In this document: in pieces, positions 30,597-43,400 of the stretch
How positions within the stretch are numbered: position 1 is the stretch's first letter
Layout of the letters: each line of letters starts with the position of its first letter
Assembly: GCF_004379255.2 (NCBI RefSeq)
Contig: NC_056049.1
Location: forward strand, 14,430,063-14,494,062
Direction of reading: 5' to 3'
From: Salvia splendens
Taxonomy: Eukaryota > Streptophyta > Magnoliopsida > Lamiales > Lamiaceae
Length of the DNA stretch: 64,000 bases
Program-made: the position numbers and the translations under genes
The notes under the pieces: generated by a model
What the model was told of the DNA's origin: nothing
The model's database searches: none
The model's input: only the letters and a program-made list of their open reading frames with translations

Positions 30597-30869
30597 CTTG
30601 GACAATGGAAAAATCCGTGAGAGACGCTCCTCCTTCTCTCTAGCAATACCCACATCTTGATTCATCCCGCCGCCCCCACGCTTTCACGTCCAGCCGCCAT
30701 AACGCAATCCACACCGCCCTCAACCTCCCCTCTATCACTCCCAATCGGCGCATTCAACCCTCGGTCACCGTCTCACTCCTCCCTACCCCGGCGAGTCGTT
30801 GTGTTGCTCGACTTCTTCACCAACACACGGCCTTGGCCGCCGAACCAACCTTGTGCTCCACGTCCGGCC

Positions 30870-33554
30870 ATGCCGGACCCACCTCCAAACCCAGCCGCGG
30901 CTCCTCCGGACCCCGAGGAGGCTAGATCTATTCCGGACCAACTCATGGTCTTCCGATCAAGTGAGGACCAAACTCCGAAGATCCCGGCTAAAGAAATGAA
31001 AATGACAAGCAAGAAGGGAAAGATAGCGGCTAGGAAGAGCACGCCGGCTCCCATCACCAAAGGCCATGGCCGGAAAAGATTCGTACTCTCCCCTTTTCCG
31101 GAGGACAAACAACTCACGAAGAAGCTCGACTTTGGTGCGGTCACCTCCGAGCTAGAGAGCTCCGGATCGGCCTCCGGCCTTGAAAGTCCTAAATGTAAGG
31201 TAACACTCTTCTCGCCTCTCTCCATGGATGAAAAAGCAGCACAAGATAGGGAAGCCCATCCCATGAACTTGTCCGATGTGGATGGAACTCATATGGAGAT
31301 GGTGGTGTATGGAAAAGCTCCGGCTGCCGACGCCGCGCCGTCCGACCTTGAACCCGGCATGGGTGAGAAGACCGTTGGAGGTGAGGAAGGCGGTCCCCTA
31401 GGCGTATCCCATGAGGATTCGGACGTCACATGTGTGACAAAAAGCACATTGGGGAGTGAGATAGTCAACTTTCCCGATATGGATATGGGAACAAATTGCC
31501 TTTTGGAAAGTGCCTTTGTCCCATGTCAAAAATGGGAGTCACATGTGGAGCATCATTCACCACCTCCAATGCAGCAAGTAGAGCTAAAAAGGATGGAGAT
31601 CCCTCAAATTATTGACTTGACCGTGGCGGAGAGGCTTGACTCGATGGCGGCGCAACCCCTCCTCGCCGGGCCCACGCCGGCCAAGGTCGAATTGCCTAGA
31701 GCCAACCTTGTTACAAATGGGAAAGGAAAAGACATGGTGGCATGTAGGCCTTGCTTGGAGATTGAACCATCCTTGGAAGACTTCCCGCCACTAGAAAAGG
31801 GAAGAACCCGGCGAATCCTAGCATCTTTCGAATCCGGAGCAACTCTTACGAAGCCGGGTTGGCCGATGACCACGCCTAATCAAAACATCCAACGCAACTT
31901 GAATACGTCCTCGGCCTCGGGCATGCATGCGACGGACTCGGGAATGCACGAGATGGAGAGGGGAACGCCCCGGCCTCCCGATGTAGCAATGAACGAGAAT
32001 GACTCGAGCAATGGATCACATAATGGAACAATTCCCGGGGTTAATACTAATGATAACCCGACACACAATCCTTTGGGAGATGACACCGGGCCAAGTGTGA
32101 AGAACCCCAACAAGAAGAAATCAATGGCCGACATGGTGAGAGGGGCATCGACTAGTGAGGGTCCACAAGCCTTCGACCCGGAGAACATACAAAATATTGG
32201 CTTTGCGTCCACGGCAAATGGAATCCCATCCATCTACTTCTCCGGATCAGAAATCCAAAGGTTGGCATCATCTCTCGGTCATGCAATTGTAGGTAAGTTT
32301 TCGCATTCGATACCGGCCTCCTCTCAAATTCAAAAGGCGCTAGACAACATTAAGTTTTGTCGAGGTTACACTTGGAAATATATTAATGCCAAACATATTC
32401 TTGTTCAATTCGAGGACATGACGGATTATGCTCGACTTCTTAGTGGTCCCAAAGGTACTCCGGTGTGGTTCATTGACCGGCATCCGATGAGAGTCTTCAA
32501 ATGGTCACCGGATTTTGATGCCTATTGTGAGTCCCCAATTGCGGCAATATGGTGCAACCTAATTGGGCTCCCGATACACCTGTTTGATCAGTCGGCCCTC
32601 TATGCCATTGGGAAACTACTTGGTACACCGATCCAAATTGATAGAGCTACGGCCAACAAGTCGAGACTCTCATTCGCACGGGTGTGCATAGAGATCGACA
32701 TCACGGAACCGCCACCGACCGAAATCATCCTTGACATTTGTGGACGTGAATTGGTGCAACAAGTTAAGTGGGATAAGATCCCGGCCTATTGTGGGGATTG
32801 TAAACACGTGGGCCACAAGAGTGAAGTTTGCTATGCTTCCGGAAAGACGGAGCGACCCCCAAAAAGAAACTACAACGTTGCGCCACCAAAACAGCAACAA
32901 CATGTTGGGAGTGGAGCTAAGAAGAACAATGATGGCACGAAGATGAACGTTGATGATTCGAGACATACCGACAATAACATGGAATGGAAACAACAAGGAA
33001 AACACAAGGGGAAGGAAAACAACAACCGGATGAACCCGAAGGCTAGTGTGCACACGGGGGTGGTGTGGTCGGGACCGGACTTCTTGGGTGATTTGCATGG
33101 CTCGGGGAGTGAGGTCACGACAATTGCCCATAATGCACGAGTCCCAAACCAAGGCAGACAGGCGCACACTAAGGCCCCTTCATTTGAACATGGACGAAAG
33201 ACCAAATCGGGAGAGGAGGTCCGGCCCCGGCATGAAGGTCAATCGGCTTCGGACGACCTAGTCCAACCAAAAGGCCATTTCAAGCCATTTGCCTTCGAGA
33301 AGGCCGAGGATCCGGGGTCATAGAGTCACATGAGCACCAATCGTTATTTCTCCCTCATGGCCCAAGAGAACTTCACGGAGAATGATATGGAGGACGATGA
33401 GAATTGGGAGGACTCCTTCTTGCACAAGGAAGACGAAGATGGAGCCAATCCAGCCCTTGTGGAGGCCGAGACACCCCATGGAGGGAGCAATCTCCAAATC
33501 ACTGAATTTCAAGGGGGGGCGTCAATCCCACCGGGTACGATCTCCGCTAGTTAA
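30870..33554 (+). pseudogene. LINE L2 ORF1 (DUF4283, CCHC), one nonsense codon
   Basis: The start MPDPPPNPAAAPPDPEEARS is chosen because L3 and L12 begin alike; the frame is open further upstream only into the leader. About 820 codons to an in-frame TAG at 33321-33323 (CAG to TAG is likely), then the tail STNRYFSLMAQENFTENDMED to TAA 33552-33554. The DUF4283 domain lies at about residues 460-640 (LGHAIVGKFSHSIPAS, YINAKHILVQF, VFKWSPDFDAY, SRLSFARVCIEI) and the knuckle CGDCKHVGHKSEVC follows. It would bind element RNA. Apart from the single stop it is complete. Confidence 0.88.
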
Positions 33555-33556
33555 TG

Positions 33557-36500
33557 ATGTCTTTGAACTTTCTATTTTGGAACGTTAGGGGAATCGCAAA
33601 TGCGTCAACCCAAAACGTCCTAAAGAGAATAATTAAATCTCATAATATTTGTTTTCTTGCAATAATGGAACCACTTGTCGACCCTAACCCGGACAAGTTT
33701 TCAAAAGTGTTGGGGCTGCATTATAAGGGATCGAATGCCAATGGGAAGATATGGATTTTTGTGGAGGAAGGGATGGATTTTGAGGTGGTGGATGACTCGG
33801 AGCAACTATTGCATGGGCTGTTCACTTGCCCCCGGACTCCAACACCTATTTTAATCTCGGCCGTGTATGCTAAATGTTCGAGAGGAGAGAGGCTTGCTTT
33901 GTGGGAAAAAATGAGGGAGCTGACCCAAGTCTCGGAAGGAATGCCGTGGTTTATTGGAGGGGATTTCAACACAATCCTCTCCGCGGGAGACAGAATGGGG
34001 AGTGACACAAACCGCCTGGCTGAAATGGTGGACTTTGCAGAGGCTATTGAAGACTGTGGTCTCTTGGATCCAGGGTATGATGGATCAGACTTTACTTGGG
34101 CTAAGAATGGCCTTATGGAAAGGCTAGACAGGGTGCTGATTAATGAGGTGGCGTCTCAACGGTTCGAGGCAATACGAGTCACAAACCTCCCCCGTATTGC
34201 ATCGGATCATGGCCCTCTCCTTGTCCGATGCAAGATGCCTAATACCCCCGGAGGAGGTAAAGCCTTTCGGTTCCAAAACATGTGGGTACGGCATGAAGGA
34301 TTTAATGAATTGGTGAGGGAAGATTGGGGGACCCCCACGGAGGCGGCGGGTCTCCTCAACTTGAAGCTCAAGCTAGCAAGGATTAAGAGAACATTAAAAC
34401 GGTGGAATAGAGAGGTATTTGGGAACATTCACGCCAACCTCAAGTCCTGTGAAGAAAGCATTGCGATAGCCCAAGCGGAGTTCGAAGATGATCCCTCGGC
34501 CCGGAATAGAACGGAGATCAACAAACAAATTGCGGAGTACATCCTCCTTCTTAAGATGGAGGAGGACTTCTGGCGTCAGAAGGCGGCACTACGATGGCTG
34601 GAAGATGGGGATAAAAACACCAGATTCTATCAAAGCTGGGTGAAGCAGAAGAGGGTTCGGCTACGGATACACAAGATCAACGTGAATGGGTGTGAACTCA
34701 CGGAAGACTCGGCCATCCAAGCATCGGCGGTTGAGTTTTATCAAAACCTTCTTGCTCCATGCAATCCGGTACTTACGGAACCGGACCTAAGCCTCCTACA
34801 CCGACTTCCCCCTTCGGAGTCTTTGGCGGCCCTCCCCGAACCTCCAGATGCGGATGAAGTGAAAAGAGCGGTCTTCGACATCTCGGCCAATAGTGCTCCT
34901 GGACCGGATGGCTATTCGGCTCTCTTTTTCCAAGCCTGCTGGAGCATTGTGGGATCGGATGTGGTGGATGCGGTTAGACAATTTTTCGGTGGGGCCTTTC
35001 TTCCCCGAAGCTTCACGGCCACAAGCATTGTACTCATCCCGAAGAAGCCCATTCCAGAGTCATGGGGAGACTACAGGCCCATTAGTTTGTGTAATGTGAT
35101 CAATAAGGTGATTACTAAGATACTCTCCAAGCGACTGGCCCCTTTACTCCCACGCGTGGTAGCTTCCAACCAAAGTGGTTTTGTCAAAGGGAGACTCCTC
35201 AATGATAACGTACTACTTGCTCAGGAGATGTTCCATGAGCTACAACGAAGCACACCGGCCCCTAATGTTGCAATCAAGATAGATATGGCCAAGGCCTATG
35301 ATCGAGTTCAATGGCCGTTTCTCCTAAAAGTCCTTAAACACATGGGATTCCCCGAGCCGTGGGTGGACCTCATCAAGAGATGCATTGGGTCTTGTTGGTT
35401 CTCAATCCTTGTCAATGGGGCGCCGGCCGGTTGTTTCAAATCTACCCGTGGCCTTAGGCAAGGGGACCCCATCTCTCCCGCCCTATTCGTCCTGGCCGCG
35501 GATTACCTCTCGAGACTTCTTGATAAACTCATCCTCGGCAACAAAGAAATGACGTTCAAAGCAACCCGGGGAAGTATTGAGATCAGCCACCTCGCCTATG
35601 CAGATGACATCATCATCTTCACGCAAGCGGCGGCGAACCCTCTCCGGAGGCTACGAGCATGCCTTGATCATTATGCCGAGGCGTCCGGCCAACAAGTCAA
35701 CCTTGGGAAAAGCAATTTTTTCATTGCCGAGGTTCATGAAGGGTGGACAAACACAATACAAAGGGAAGGAGGATTCTCTCGAGGTACGTTCCCGTTCCTT
35801 TACCTTGGAGTCCCTATTTACCGAGGTGTGAAGTGCTCGAGCATGTTCTTGTTCCTCCGTTAGAAAATCGCGGCTAGGATCTCTGGGTGGGCCCATCGAC
35901 ACCTCTCCTTTGGGGGGAGACTCACTTTGATTAAAAGCACACTCGAAGCGATACCACTTCATATCTTCCAAGCTATCGAGCCTACGGGCGGTGCCCTCAA
36001 GCAATTGGATCAGCAAATGGCCCGTTTCTTTTGGGGGTCAACTAATGAGAAGAAGAGGACGCACTGGATAAGCTGGGATTCAGGCTTGTCTACCAACGGC
36101 CGAGGGGGGATTGGGCATCCGGAAGATCAAGGAAGTCTTAAGAGCCTTTAACATCAAGTTATGGTGGCGGTTTAGGGAACAAAATTCCTTGTGGGCTACG
36201 TACTTAATGGCTAAATATTGTCAAAAGGCCTCCCCGCTAACAGCTAGACCATTGGGTAGGGGAAGCCCTACGTGGAAGAGGATTCTGAAGGCTCGGCCTC
36301 TTGCTCAACCGCACATTCGATGGGTGGTGGGAGAAGGGAAGATGCTATTTTGGGATGACTTATGGCTTGGCGAGACGCCTTTGAGAGAACTTAGCCTTGA
36401 TGATAGAGGAGGGCCTCTCGCTCGGGTGGCGGACTACATTAAGGATGGTGCATGGGATGAGCCTAAATTGCGGAATCTCCAAGCGCAAGCTGGCCTAGCA

Positions 36501-37719
36501 CAACATATCGTACAAAAGATCCTCGACACACCCGTTTATCTCGGATGGGCTGGATGTACCAAGATGGAGATTATCAACCAATGGAGAGTTCTCACTTGCT
36601 ACTACATGGGAGACTTTACGAAGTCAAATGCCGATTGTGCAAGGCCTCGACGACATTTGGAGAGCGGGCCTCACGTCCTCTATGGCCATATTTTTATGGC
36701 GACTTCTCTCCAACCGCATTCCGGTGGACACAAAGCTGCAATGGAGACGAATGGAATTGGCCTCCAAATGCCATTGCTGCCCACATCGACCAGGGATTGA
36801 ATCCCTCCAACACCTCTTCATTCAAGGGGACGGGGCTCACGGGATATGGAGGGAATTTGACACATGGTTCGAGGGTCCGTCACCACCCCTCCGGATCAAT
36901 GACACCATACCGGAACGACTTGTGGTCTGGACGAGAAGAGTTCGGCAACCGGGCAAAAAACACCTAAGCAGGGCCATGCCGTATCTCATTTTATGGTTCA
37001 TTTGGGCAGAACGGAATAGGAGCCGGCACCAGTCCGTACAATTTAGGCCTTTCAATGTCATTTGGCAAGTTCAAATCTACATCCGGAATAGTATGACGAA
37101 CGGGATATACAAGAAGAAGCATTGGAAAGGGGTACGTCTTAAAATCAATGTCCCGAGGCATGATGAAATTCGGAGCCCTAGGCCGCTCGCAGTTGCAATC
37201 AAGTGGCAACCGCCGGAGGACCCCTGGATCAAGCTCAACACCGATGGTGCATACTTGGAAGAGTCGGATAAGGCCGGGGGAGGTGGTATCATCCGAGATC
37301 ACACGGGCAAAGTGCTTTCAGCCTTTGCATCTCCACTTGAGGCCCACTCCGCCCTTGAGGCGGAGCTCCTTGCCATCCAACTCGGGTTAGAATTTGCCCT
37401 GGAATTCAACCGGCCTATCTGGATTGAGTCGGATGCACAACAAGTGGTCCAGCTCCTTAATAGCATGCGATGGGGGCCGGCACACACGAGCCGGGTGGTG
37501 GCGCGGATCTCCCTCCTCAAGCGACAACGAGGTGTGCGTATCACCTTCACCCCCCGGGAAGGGAATAGGGCCGGAGACTTACTTGCAAAGATGGGAATTG
37601 ACAGTCTCGACTATTGCCGTATGAATGCCCACACGATGCCGAGACACCTCGCTGCAATTACTAGGATGGATGCACTTGGAGTCCCGAACATTCGGGTCCA
37701 TCATAATGATGAAGAATAG
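33557..37719 (+). pseudogene. LINE L2 ORF2 (endonuclease, RT, zf-RVT, RNase H), broken
   Basis: The start MSLNFLFWNVRGIAN lies two bases after the ORF1 stop; the ATG at 33554 overlaps the stop and is also possible. The AP endonuclease occupies residues 1-225 (MEPL, YAKC, GDFNTIL, RLDRV, SDHGPLL). RT: NQSGFVKGRLLNDN, KIDMAKAYDRVQW, GLRQGDPISPALF, and the catalytic YADD at 35597-35608. A GAG-to-TAG stop sits at 35861-35863, with a 1-nt insertion near 36077 and another frame change near 36535. The zf-RVT region (NRIPVDTKLQWRRM, CHCCPHRPGIESLQHLF) and an RNase H domain (LNTDGAYLE, AELLAIQLGL, IESDAQQ, REGNRAGDLLAK) follow in one frame to the stop at 37717. Confidence 0.9.
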
Positions 37720-37928
37720 TATTGTGTTTTGGAGGTTGGGAGGGTACCACCGTTGTTTTCTTGATTCTTTGTATTTTGTGTTTTGTAATGGTGTAGGATG
37801 AGGTCCGGGTTTATGGCTTGGGACCGCATACTACTCCTAAGTTTGTGAGGACACACCACTTTTGGGTGTGGCCACGTATTGTAATCGTCACTTTTTGAAA
37901 TATAGGGATGAGGGACCCACGAACCCTC

Positions 37929-37941
37929 CACCATGAAGGTG
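37929..37941 (+). other. 3'-terminal hairpin of LINE L2
   Basis: CACC-ATGAA-GGTG, directly followed by GTTTGGATG and the A-run. The same position in L3 has loop GTGAA and in L10 loop ATAAA, with the stem kept. Confidence 0.75.
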
Positions 37942-37977
37942 TTTGGATGAAAAAAAAAAAAAAGTTCCAAACAAGTG

Positions 37978-39391
37978 AAAACCTCTACAAAGAGAATTCA
38001 ATTCACAAGACAAAGTCTATTTTCGTATTTAATCAATGGTGTCTCAAATGACATGCTTTCATGCCTATTTATAGGCTAGAATGGACTCTTGAAAGTCTCA
38101 CATCATTAGTAAAACTTAAGACACTTTAAAAAGACTCATAATAAAAGAAAAGTAACTCCTAAACCTTTGGTGTAACTCTAGGATATCTAAAGTCACTTAT
38201 TTAACATAAAATGTAACTAAAATAGACCCTTCATTTTGGCTGCTCCAACTTGGACGAAAATGCATCATGTATCATCAATTTGGGCCTCCAAAATGTGATA
38301 TGTAGTGACTCCACACTTCAAGTCTTGGGCTGCCCACAAACTTGAATAATATTCACCACTTGGCCCAATGTAGAATGGTCTTGTAATTGGGCTTTTATTT
38401 CAACAACTAAAAGCAACATGGACTCCTTTATCTTCTTAGCTCTAGCTCTTGTAATTGGCCCACTTGGAATGATCAATGGATCCATCTTCTTGTCCTTGTA
38501 GATCAGCTTGGGTGTGTCTCCATCACCGGAGGCGACAGTTGAAAATAGCTATGGACTTAGTAAGGCCGGCCTTCCAAATATCATCGAGAACTTGGACAGT
38601 TGGCCTATGCGACCGGATGGTCTCTCATGTTGTGGATAGCAAGAACTCTCCAAGTCGCGAGAGGGACCACCTCGGGACATCGGTGTCCCCCATCATGATC
38701 GGAGTACCAAGAATGTTAGTGATTGCTTGTTGGGATAGCCCGGCCTGGTCTTGAAGCAATTGTAATCTAGGTTCGACCCAAGACCCATCCCTTATGAAAT
38801 CCGCAACCAAAGCCTTGGGGGTCCCCCCTATCATCTAAGCAATGTTCTCGAAGGGGGGAGTCCTTGATCCAAACATCATCCCAGAAATATACCCTCCCTT
38901 GTCCTAACATCCATCGAATAAATGGTTGCGCTTGTGTCCGGGCTTTCAGAAGCCTTTTCCAAATCGGGTTGTTCCTCCCCGAGGGTGTAGCTGTGAGGGG
39001 AGAAACATTGTTGCAATACTTAGCCATCAGGTACTTAGCCCACAATGAGTTTTGCTCGCTAAACCGCCACCAGAGTTTGATATTAAACGCGCGCAACACT
39101 TCCTTTGCTCGCTAAACCGCTACCAGAGTTTGATCCAATGAGTTTTCCTTTTGTCACTCGATGCTCCCCAAAAAACCGCGCAAGCTGCTGATCCAATTGC
39201 TTGAGTGCGCCCCCGGTAGGTTCGATTGCCTGGAAGATATGAAGTGGGACCGCCTCCGGTGTACTTTTGATAAGCATGAGCCTCCCACCGAAAGAGAGGT
39301 ATCGATGGGCCCACCCCGAGACCCTTCTAGCGATTTTCTCCCAGAGAAACATGAACATATCCGTACGTTTGCATCCCCGGTAAATTGGGAC
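37978..39391 (-). mobile_element. LTR-like insert (right part) and L8 RT fragment (unit 1)
   Basis: 37978-38526 continues the AT-rich insert and matches 6566-7115. 38527-39391 is L8 ORF2: PAFQ.../FNWR junction, LGEFLLSTT, LLQDQAGLSQQAITNILGTP, LWWRFSEQNSLWAKYLMAKYC and TGGALKQLDQQLARFF. Relative to 7696-7751 the unit has lost 56 bp and gained 25 bp copied from nearby sequence (39108-39132). It ends at the unit junction 39390-39392. Confidence 0.75.
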
Positions 39392-39698
39392 AACCTTTGT
39401 ATACCCAACACTTCTGTCCATCACCTAGCTAAGGCCCGCAATAGGTATACCTCCGCTAGGTACATGCCCTCCTGGATCAAGGTCCTCGATGTGGCCCTCT
39501 ATCTCCCGGTTAGCTGCTTCGAAGGGGCCCGGCCTCACCATTTGAGCAAACGTTCTCATCGTATACCCATCGGAAGGCTGCTCTCCTTCCGGCGACGCCA
39601 TCTCCTCATCATTTTTCCCGGCGAGTAGCTCCTCGGCCATTTCGAAGATCATTTTTTTCTTGATTCAACTAACCCCCGAAATAGTCTCAAGGCCTGTG
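39392..39698 (-). mobile_element. ORF1-only LINE remnant N7' (internal deletion)
   Basis: Contains only the last about 30 codons (GGHVPSGGIPIAGLS) joined in frame near 39511 to the N-terminal region (MIFEMAEELLAG...GPFEAA), so 1.7 kb including DUF4283 and the knuckle is lost. A short frame of 75 codons (39425-39652) results. The TGA of the SRIKKK junction is shared with N1 and N7. Confidence 0.8.
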
Positions 39699-40177
39699 CG
39701 GCATGGCCGGAAGGACGGAAGGTTGCTCGGGAGATAGTTTGGGCTCGGAACGGATGTTGAGGCAGGCGGGAGCCGGTGGGGGTGATGGTGGTTAGCGTGG
39801 GGCAAGGTGACGGTCGGCCGCCGACGAGTGGTGGGTTGGCGGAAGAAGGAATAACGTGGGACAATAGGTGGAAGGCTCTTAGAGAGAAGGTGGAGCTTCT
39901 CACTCTAGGATATCTTGTACTGACCTCGAGGAGCCGGTTGTGATTGCTGTTCGTTTGAATCGACGGGTTGAGGGAAGGTGTTGGAGATGGTACCGTACGG
40001 AGTAAAATGGGAGTGCGGCGAAGTTGGGAGCGGGTGGTTCGACGCCCGGTGGGGAAGCAAGCCTTGGGACGGATGGGTGGAAAGGGTGGCGTGGTCTCCG
40101 ACTTGGTGTTCGCCGGAGTGGAAGGGTCGTGGGTGTGTAGGGGTGAAGGGCGGCGGATGTTAGGTGGGAGGATTGTT
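39699..40177 (-). mobile_element. LINE L5/L6 leaders (unit 2 copy)
   Basis: Near-identical to 29039-29517. It is cut at 40177 by the poly(A) of L3; the last few bases of the L6 leader lie on the other side at 47525 onwards. Confidence 0.75.
40161..40177. repeat. Left TSD of LINE L3
   Basis: TAGGTGGGAGGATTGTT, repeated at 47508-47524. Single-copy empty sites lie at 5469-5485 and 29501-29517 (one mismatch). Confidence 0.92.
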
Positions 40178-40203
40178 TTTTTTTTTTTTTTTTTTTAATC
40201 AAA

Positions 40204-40216
40204 CACCTTCACGGTG
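40204..40216 (-). other. 3'-terminal hairpin of LINE L3
   Basis: In the element sense CACC-GTGAA-GGTG, then TGTTTGATT and poly(A). It is the probable recognition structure for the LINE RT, by analogy with LINEs that require a 3' stem-loop. Confidence 0.75.
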
Positions 40217-40422
40217 GAGGGTTCGTGGGTCCCTCATCCCTATATTTCAAAAGTGGTTGAATACAAAACGTGGCCACACCCGAAAGTGGTGTGCCTACAC
40301 GAAAATTAGGAGTAGTATGCGGTCCGGTTCCACAAGCCCGGACCACATCATACTCCCTTTCAAAAGGTAAAATACAATTCAACAAAAGGAAAGACTATAT
40401 CCCTTTCCATCAAAACTCGAGC

Positions 40423-43400
40423 CTATTCTTCCTCTTCATTATGGACCTGAATGTTCGGGATACCCATTGCATCCATCCTAATCATCGCTGTGAGGTGCCT
40501 TGGTGCCGTGAGGGCATTCATACGCCAGTAGTCATTTCTTTCCAATCCCATTTTGGCGAGGAGATCTCCTGCTCTATTGCCTTCCCGGTGGATGAAGGTG
40601 ATACGGGTGTCTTGTTGGCGCTTGAGGATTGCTAGTCGTGCCAACACCCGACTAATATGGGCCGGTCCCCAGTGCGTGCCATTTAGGAGCTTAACCGCTT
40701 GTTGTGCATCCGACTCAACCCAAATAGGCCTTCTGAATTTTGCGGCGAGCGTCAACCCGAATTGGATGGCCAGGAGCTCCGCTTCGAGGGCTGAGTGAGC
40801 CTCGAGTGGGGAGGTAAAGGCTGCAAGCATATTGCCCTCGTGGTCACGAACAAGACCTTCCCCCCCGACTTTATCCGTTGCCTCCATGTATGCTCCGTCA
40901 GTGTTGAGTTTGATCCACGGTTCATCCGGCGGGTTCCATTTGACCACCATCGCGAGGGGCCTGGTCCTTCGTGGCTCGGCCTGACTCGGGACGTTGATCT
41001 TGAGGCGGACTCCTTTCCAATGCTTCGGTTTGTAGGATCCATTGGCCATGCTATTTCTAAGGAACATTTGCACTTGCCATACCACATTGAAAGGCTTAAA
41101 TTGCACCGATTGATGACGACTCCTGTTTCGCTCAGCCCAAATGAACCAAAGAATAAGGTACGGCAACGCCCGGCTGAGGTGTTTCTTACCAGGTTGTTGG
41201 ACTCTTCGTGCCCAAACATCGAGCCTCTCCGGGATGGTGTCATTGATCCGGAGAGGTGGTGAAGATCCCTCGAACCAGGAGTCAAACTCCCTCCACACAC
41301 CTCGGGCGCCAGCCCCTTGGATGAAGAGGTGCTGCAGTGATTCGATGCCCGGTCTATGAGGGCAGCATTGGCACTTAGATGCCATTTCCATTCTTCTCCA
41401 CTGTAGCTTCGTATCCACCGGTATTCGGTTGGATAGGAGTCTCCAAATGAAGATAGCAATAGAAGACGTGAGGCCTGCTTTCCATAAGTCATCAAGGCCT
41501 TGGATGATAGGTCTTTGAGTTCGGATGGTCTCCCAAGTTGATGCTAGTGAGAACTCCCCATTGTGTGAAAGCCTCCATCTCGGCACATCCGGCCCCTCCG
41601 GGATGATTGGCGTGTCAAGGATCTTCCGGACGATGTGTTGTGTAAGGCCGGCTTGCGCTTGTAGAATCCGCAACTTGGCTTCATTCCAAGATCCATTGAT
41701 AATGTAATCAGCAACATGGACAAGGGGGCCTCCCCTATCATCAAGACAAAGTTCCCTCAAAGGAACCTCTCCTAGCCATAGGTCATCCCAAAATGATATC
41801 TTACCTTCTCGCACCACCCAACGAATGTACGGTTGCGCCTGTGCCCGAGCCTTCAAAAGCCTCTTCCAAGTAGGGCTACACCTCCCCGAGGCTCTAGCTG
41901 TGAGTGGGGAAGCCTTAAGGCAGTATTTAGTCATCATGTACGTAGCCCAAATGGAGTTTTGTTCCCGGAATCTCCACCAAAATTTAATATTAAAGGCACG
42001 TAAAACCTCCTTGATCTTCCGAATGCCCAAGCCCCCTTCGGCCGTGGGTAGGCAAACCTGATCCCATCCTATCCAGTGCGTCCTTTTCTTCTCATTACTC
42101 GACCCCCAAAAGAAGCGAGCCACTTGTTGATCTAATTGCTTGAGGGCTCCGCCGGTTGGCTCGATCGCTTGAAAAATATGTAAGGGAATCGCCTCAAGTG
42201 TGCTTTTTATCAAGGTTAGTCTCCCCCCAAAGGAAAGGTGTCGGTGAGCCCATCCAGATATCCTAGCCGAGATTTTCTCTCGAAGAAACATGAACATATC
42301 CGTGCGCTTCACCCCCCTGTAAATAGGGACACCAAGGTAAAGGAAGGGGAACGTACCTCGTGAGAAACCCCCTTCACTTTGAATTATGTTTGACCAGCCT
42401 TCATGCGCCTCGGAGATGTAGAAATTGCTCTTGCCGAGGTTGATTTGTTGTCCGGACACCTCGGCATAATGCTCAAGACATGCACGTAGCCTCCGGAGGG
42501 GGTTTACGGCCGCTTGCGTGAAGATGATGATGTCGTCCGCATAGGCGAGGTGGCTGATCTCCATGCTGCCTCGGGTTGCTTTGTATGTCATCTCTTTGTC
42601 TCCGAGGATAAGTTTATCGAGTGATCTCGAGAGATAGTCCGCAGCAAGGACGAAGAGGGCGGGGGAAATGGGGACCCCTTGTCTAAGGCCACGAGTGGAT
42701 TTGAAAAAGCCCGTCGGGGCCCCGTTGATAAGAATCGAGAACCAGCATGTCCCGATGCACCTTTCTATGAGCGCCACCCAAGGTTCGGGGAAGCCCATTT
42801 GCTTGAGGACTTTTAGGAGGAACGGCCATTGAACCCTATCATAGGCCTTAGCCATGTCAATCTTGATAGCAACATTAGGGGCTGGTGTACTTCTATGGAG
42901 CTCATGGAACATCTCCTGTGCAAGGAGTACATTGTCATTGATGAGCCTCCCTTTGACAAACCCGCTTTGATTCGGTGCGACAACACTTGGAAGGAATGGG
43001 GCAAGGCGCCTCGTGAGGACTTTAGTAATCACCTTGTTGATCACGTTACACAAGCTAATGGGCCTATAGTCTCCCCAAGTCTCGGGTAAAGGCTTCTTGG
43101 GGATGAGTACGATACTCGTGGCCGTGAAGCTGCGGGGGAGGAAAGAACCACCAAAAAATTGCCTAACCGCTTCCACCACGTCTGGCCCCACGATGCCCCA
43201 ACAAGCTTGGAAGAACAATGCCGAGAAGCCATCCGGGCCGGGCGCGCTATTGGCTGAGATATCGAAGACAGCTCGTTTCACCTCATCCGCATCCGGGGGT
43301 TTGGGGAGGCCCGCCAACTGCTCCGAGGGAGGGAGTGGATGTAAGAGGCTGAGGTCCGGATCCACAAGCTCCGGGTAGCTTGGGGCTAGGAGGTTTTGAA

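Larger units (their letters stand above)
30597..37962 (+). mobile_element. Full-length LINE L2, 7.4 kb
   Basis: Plus-strand LINE with TSDs, a 5' leader with hairpin arms GAGAGA (30619-30624) and TCTCTC (30635-30640), ORF1, ORF2, a 3' UTR ending in the CACC-ATGAA-GGTG hairpin (37929-37941) and a poly(A) run. It lies inside the LTR-like insert of tandem unit 1 and is absent from unit 2 and the dispersed copy, so it postdates the duplication or entered only one copy. Confidence 0.93.
27030..39391. repeat. Tandem segmental duplication, unit 1
   Basis: The unit contains N7, the L5/L6/L7 5' ends, the LTR-like insert and the L8 RT part, about 5 kb once LINE L2 (30597-37962) is removed. It is followed head to tail by unit 2 at 39392. 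The junction joins L8 (...TTGGGACA) to N 3' UTR (ACAACCTTTG) at a 3-nt microhomology. Confidence 0.85.

Noticed and set aside
39900..40202. Lysine-rich ORF (MIKKKKKKK...) on the minus strand
   Set aside because: It is the LINE L3 poly(A) tail read through into the L6 leader; no coding role.
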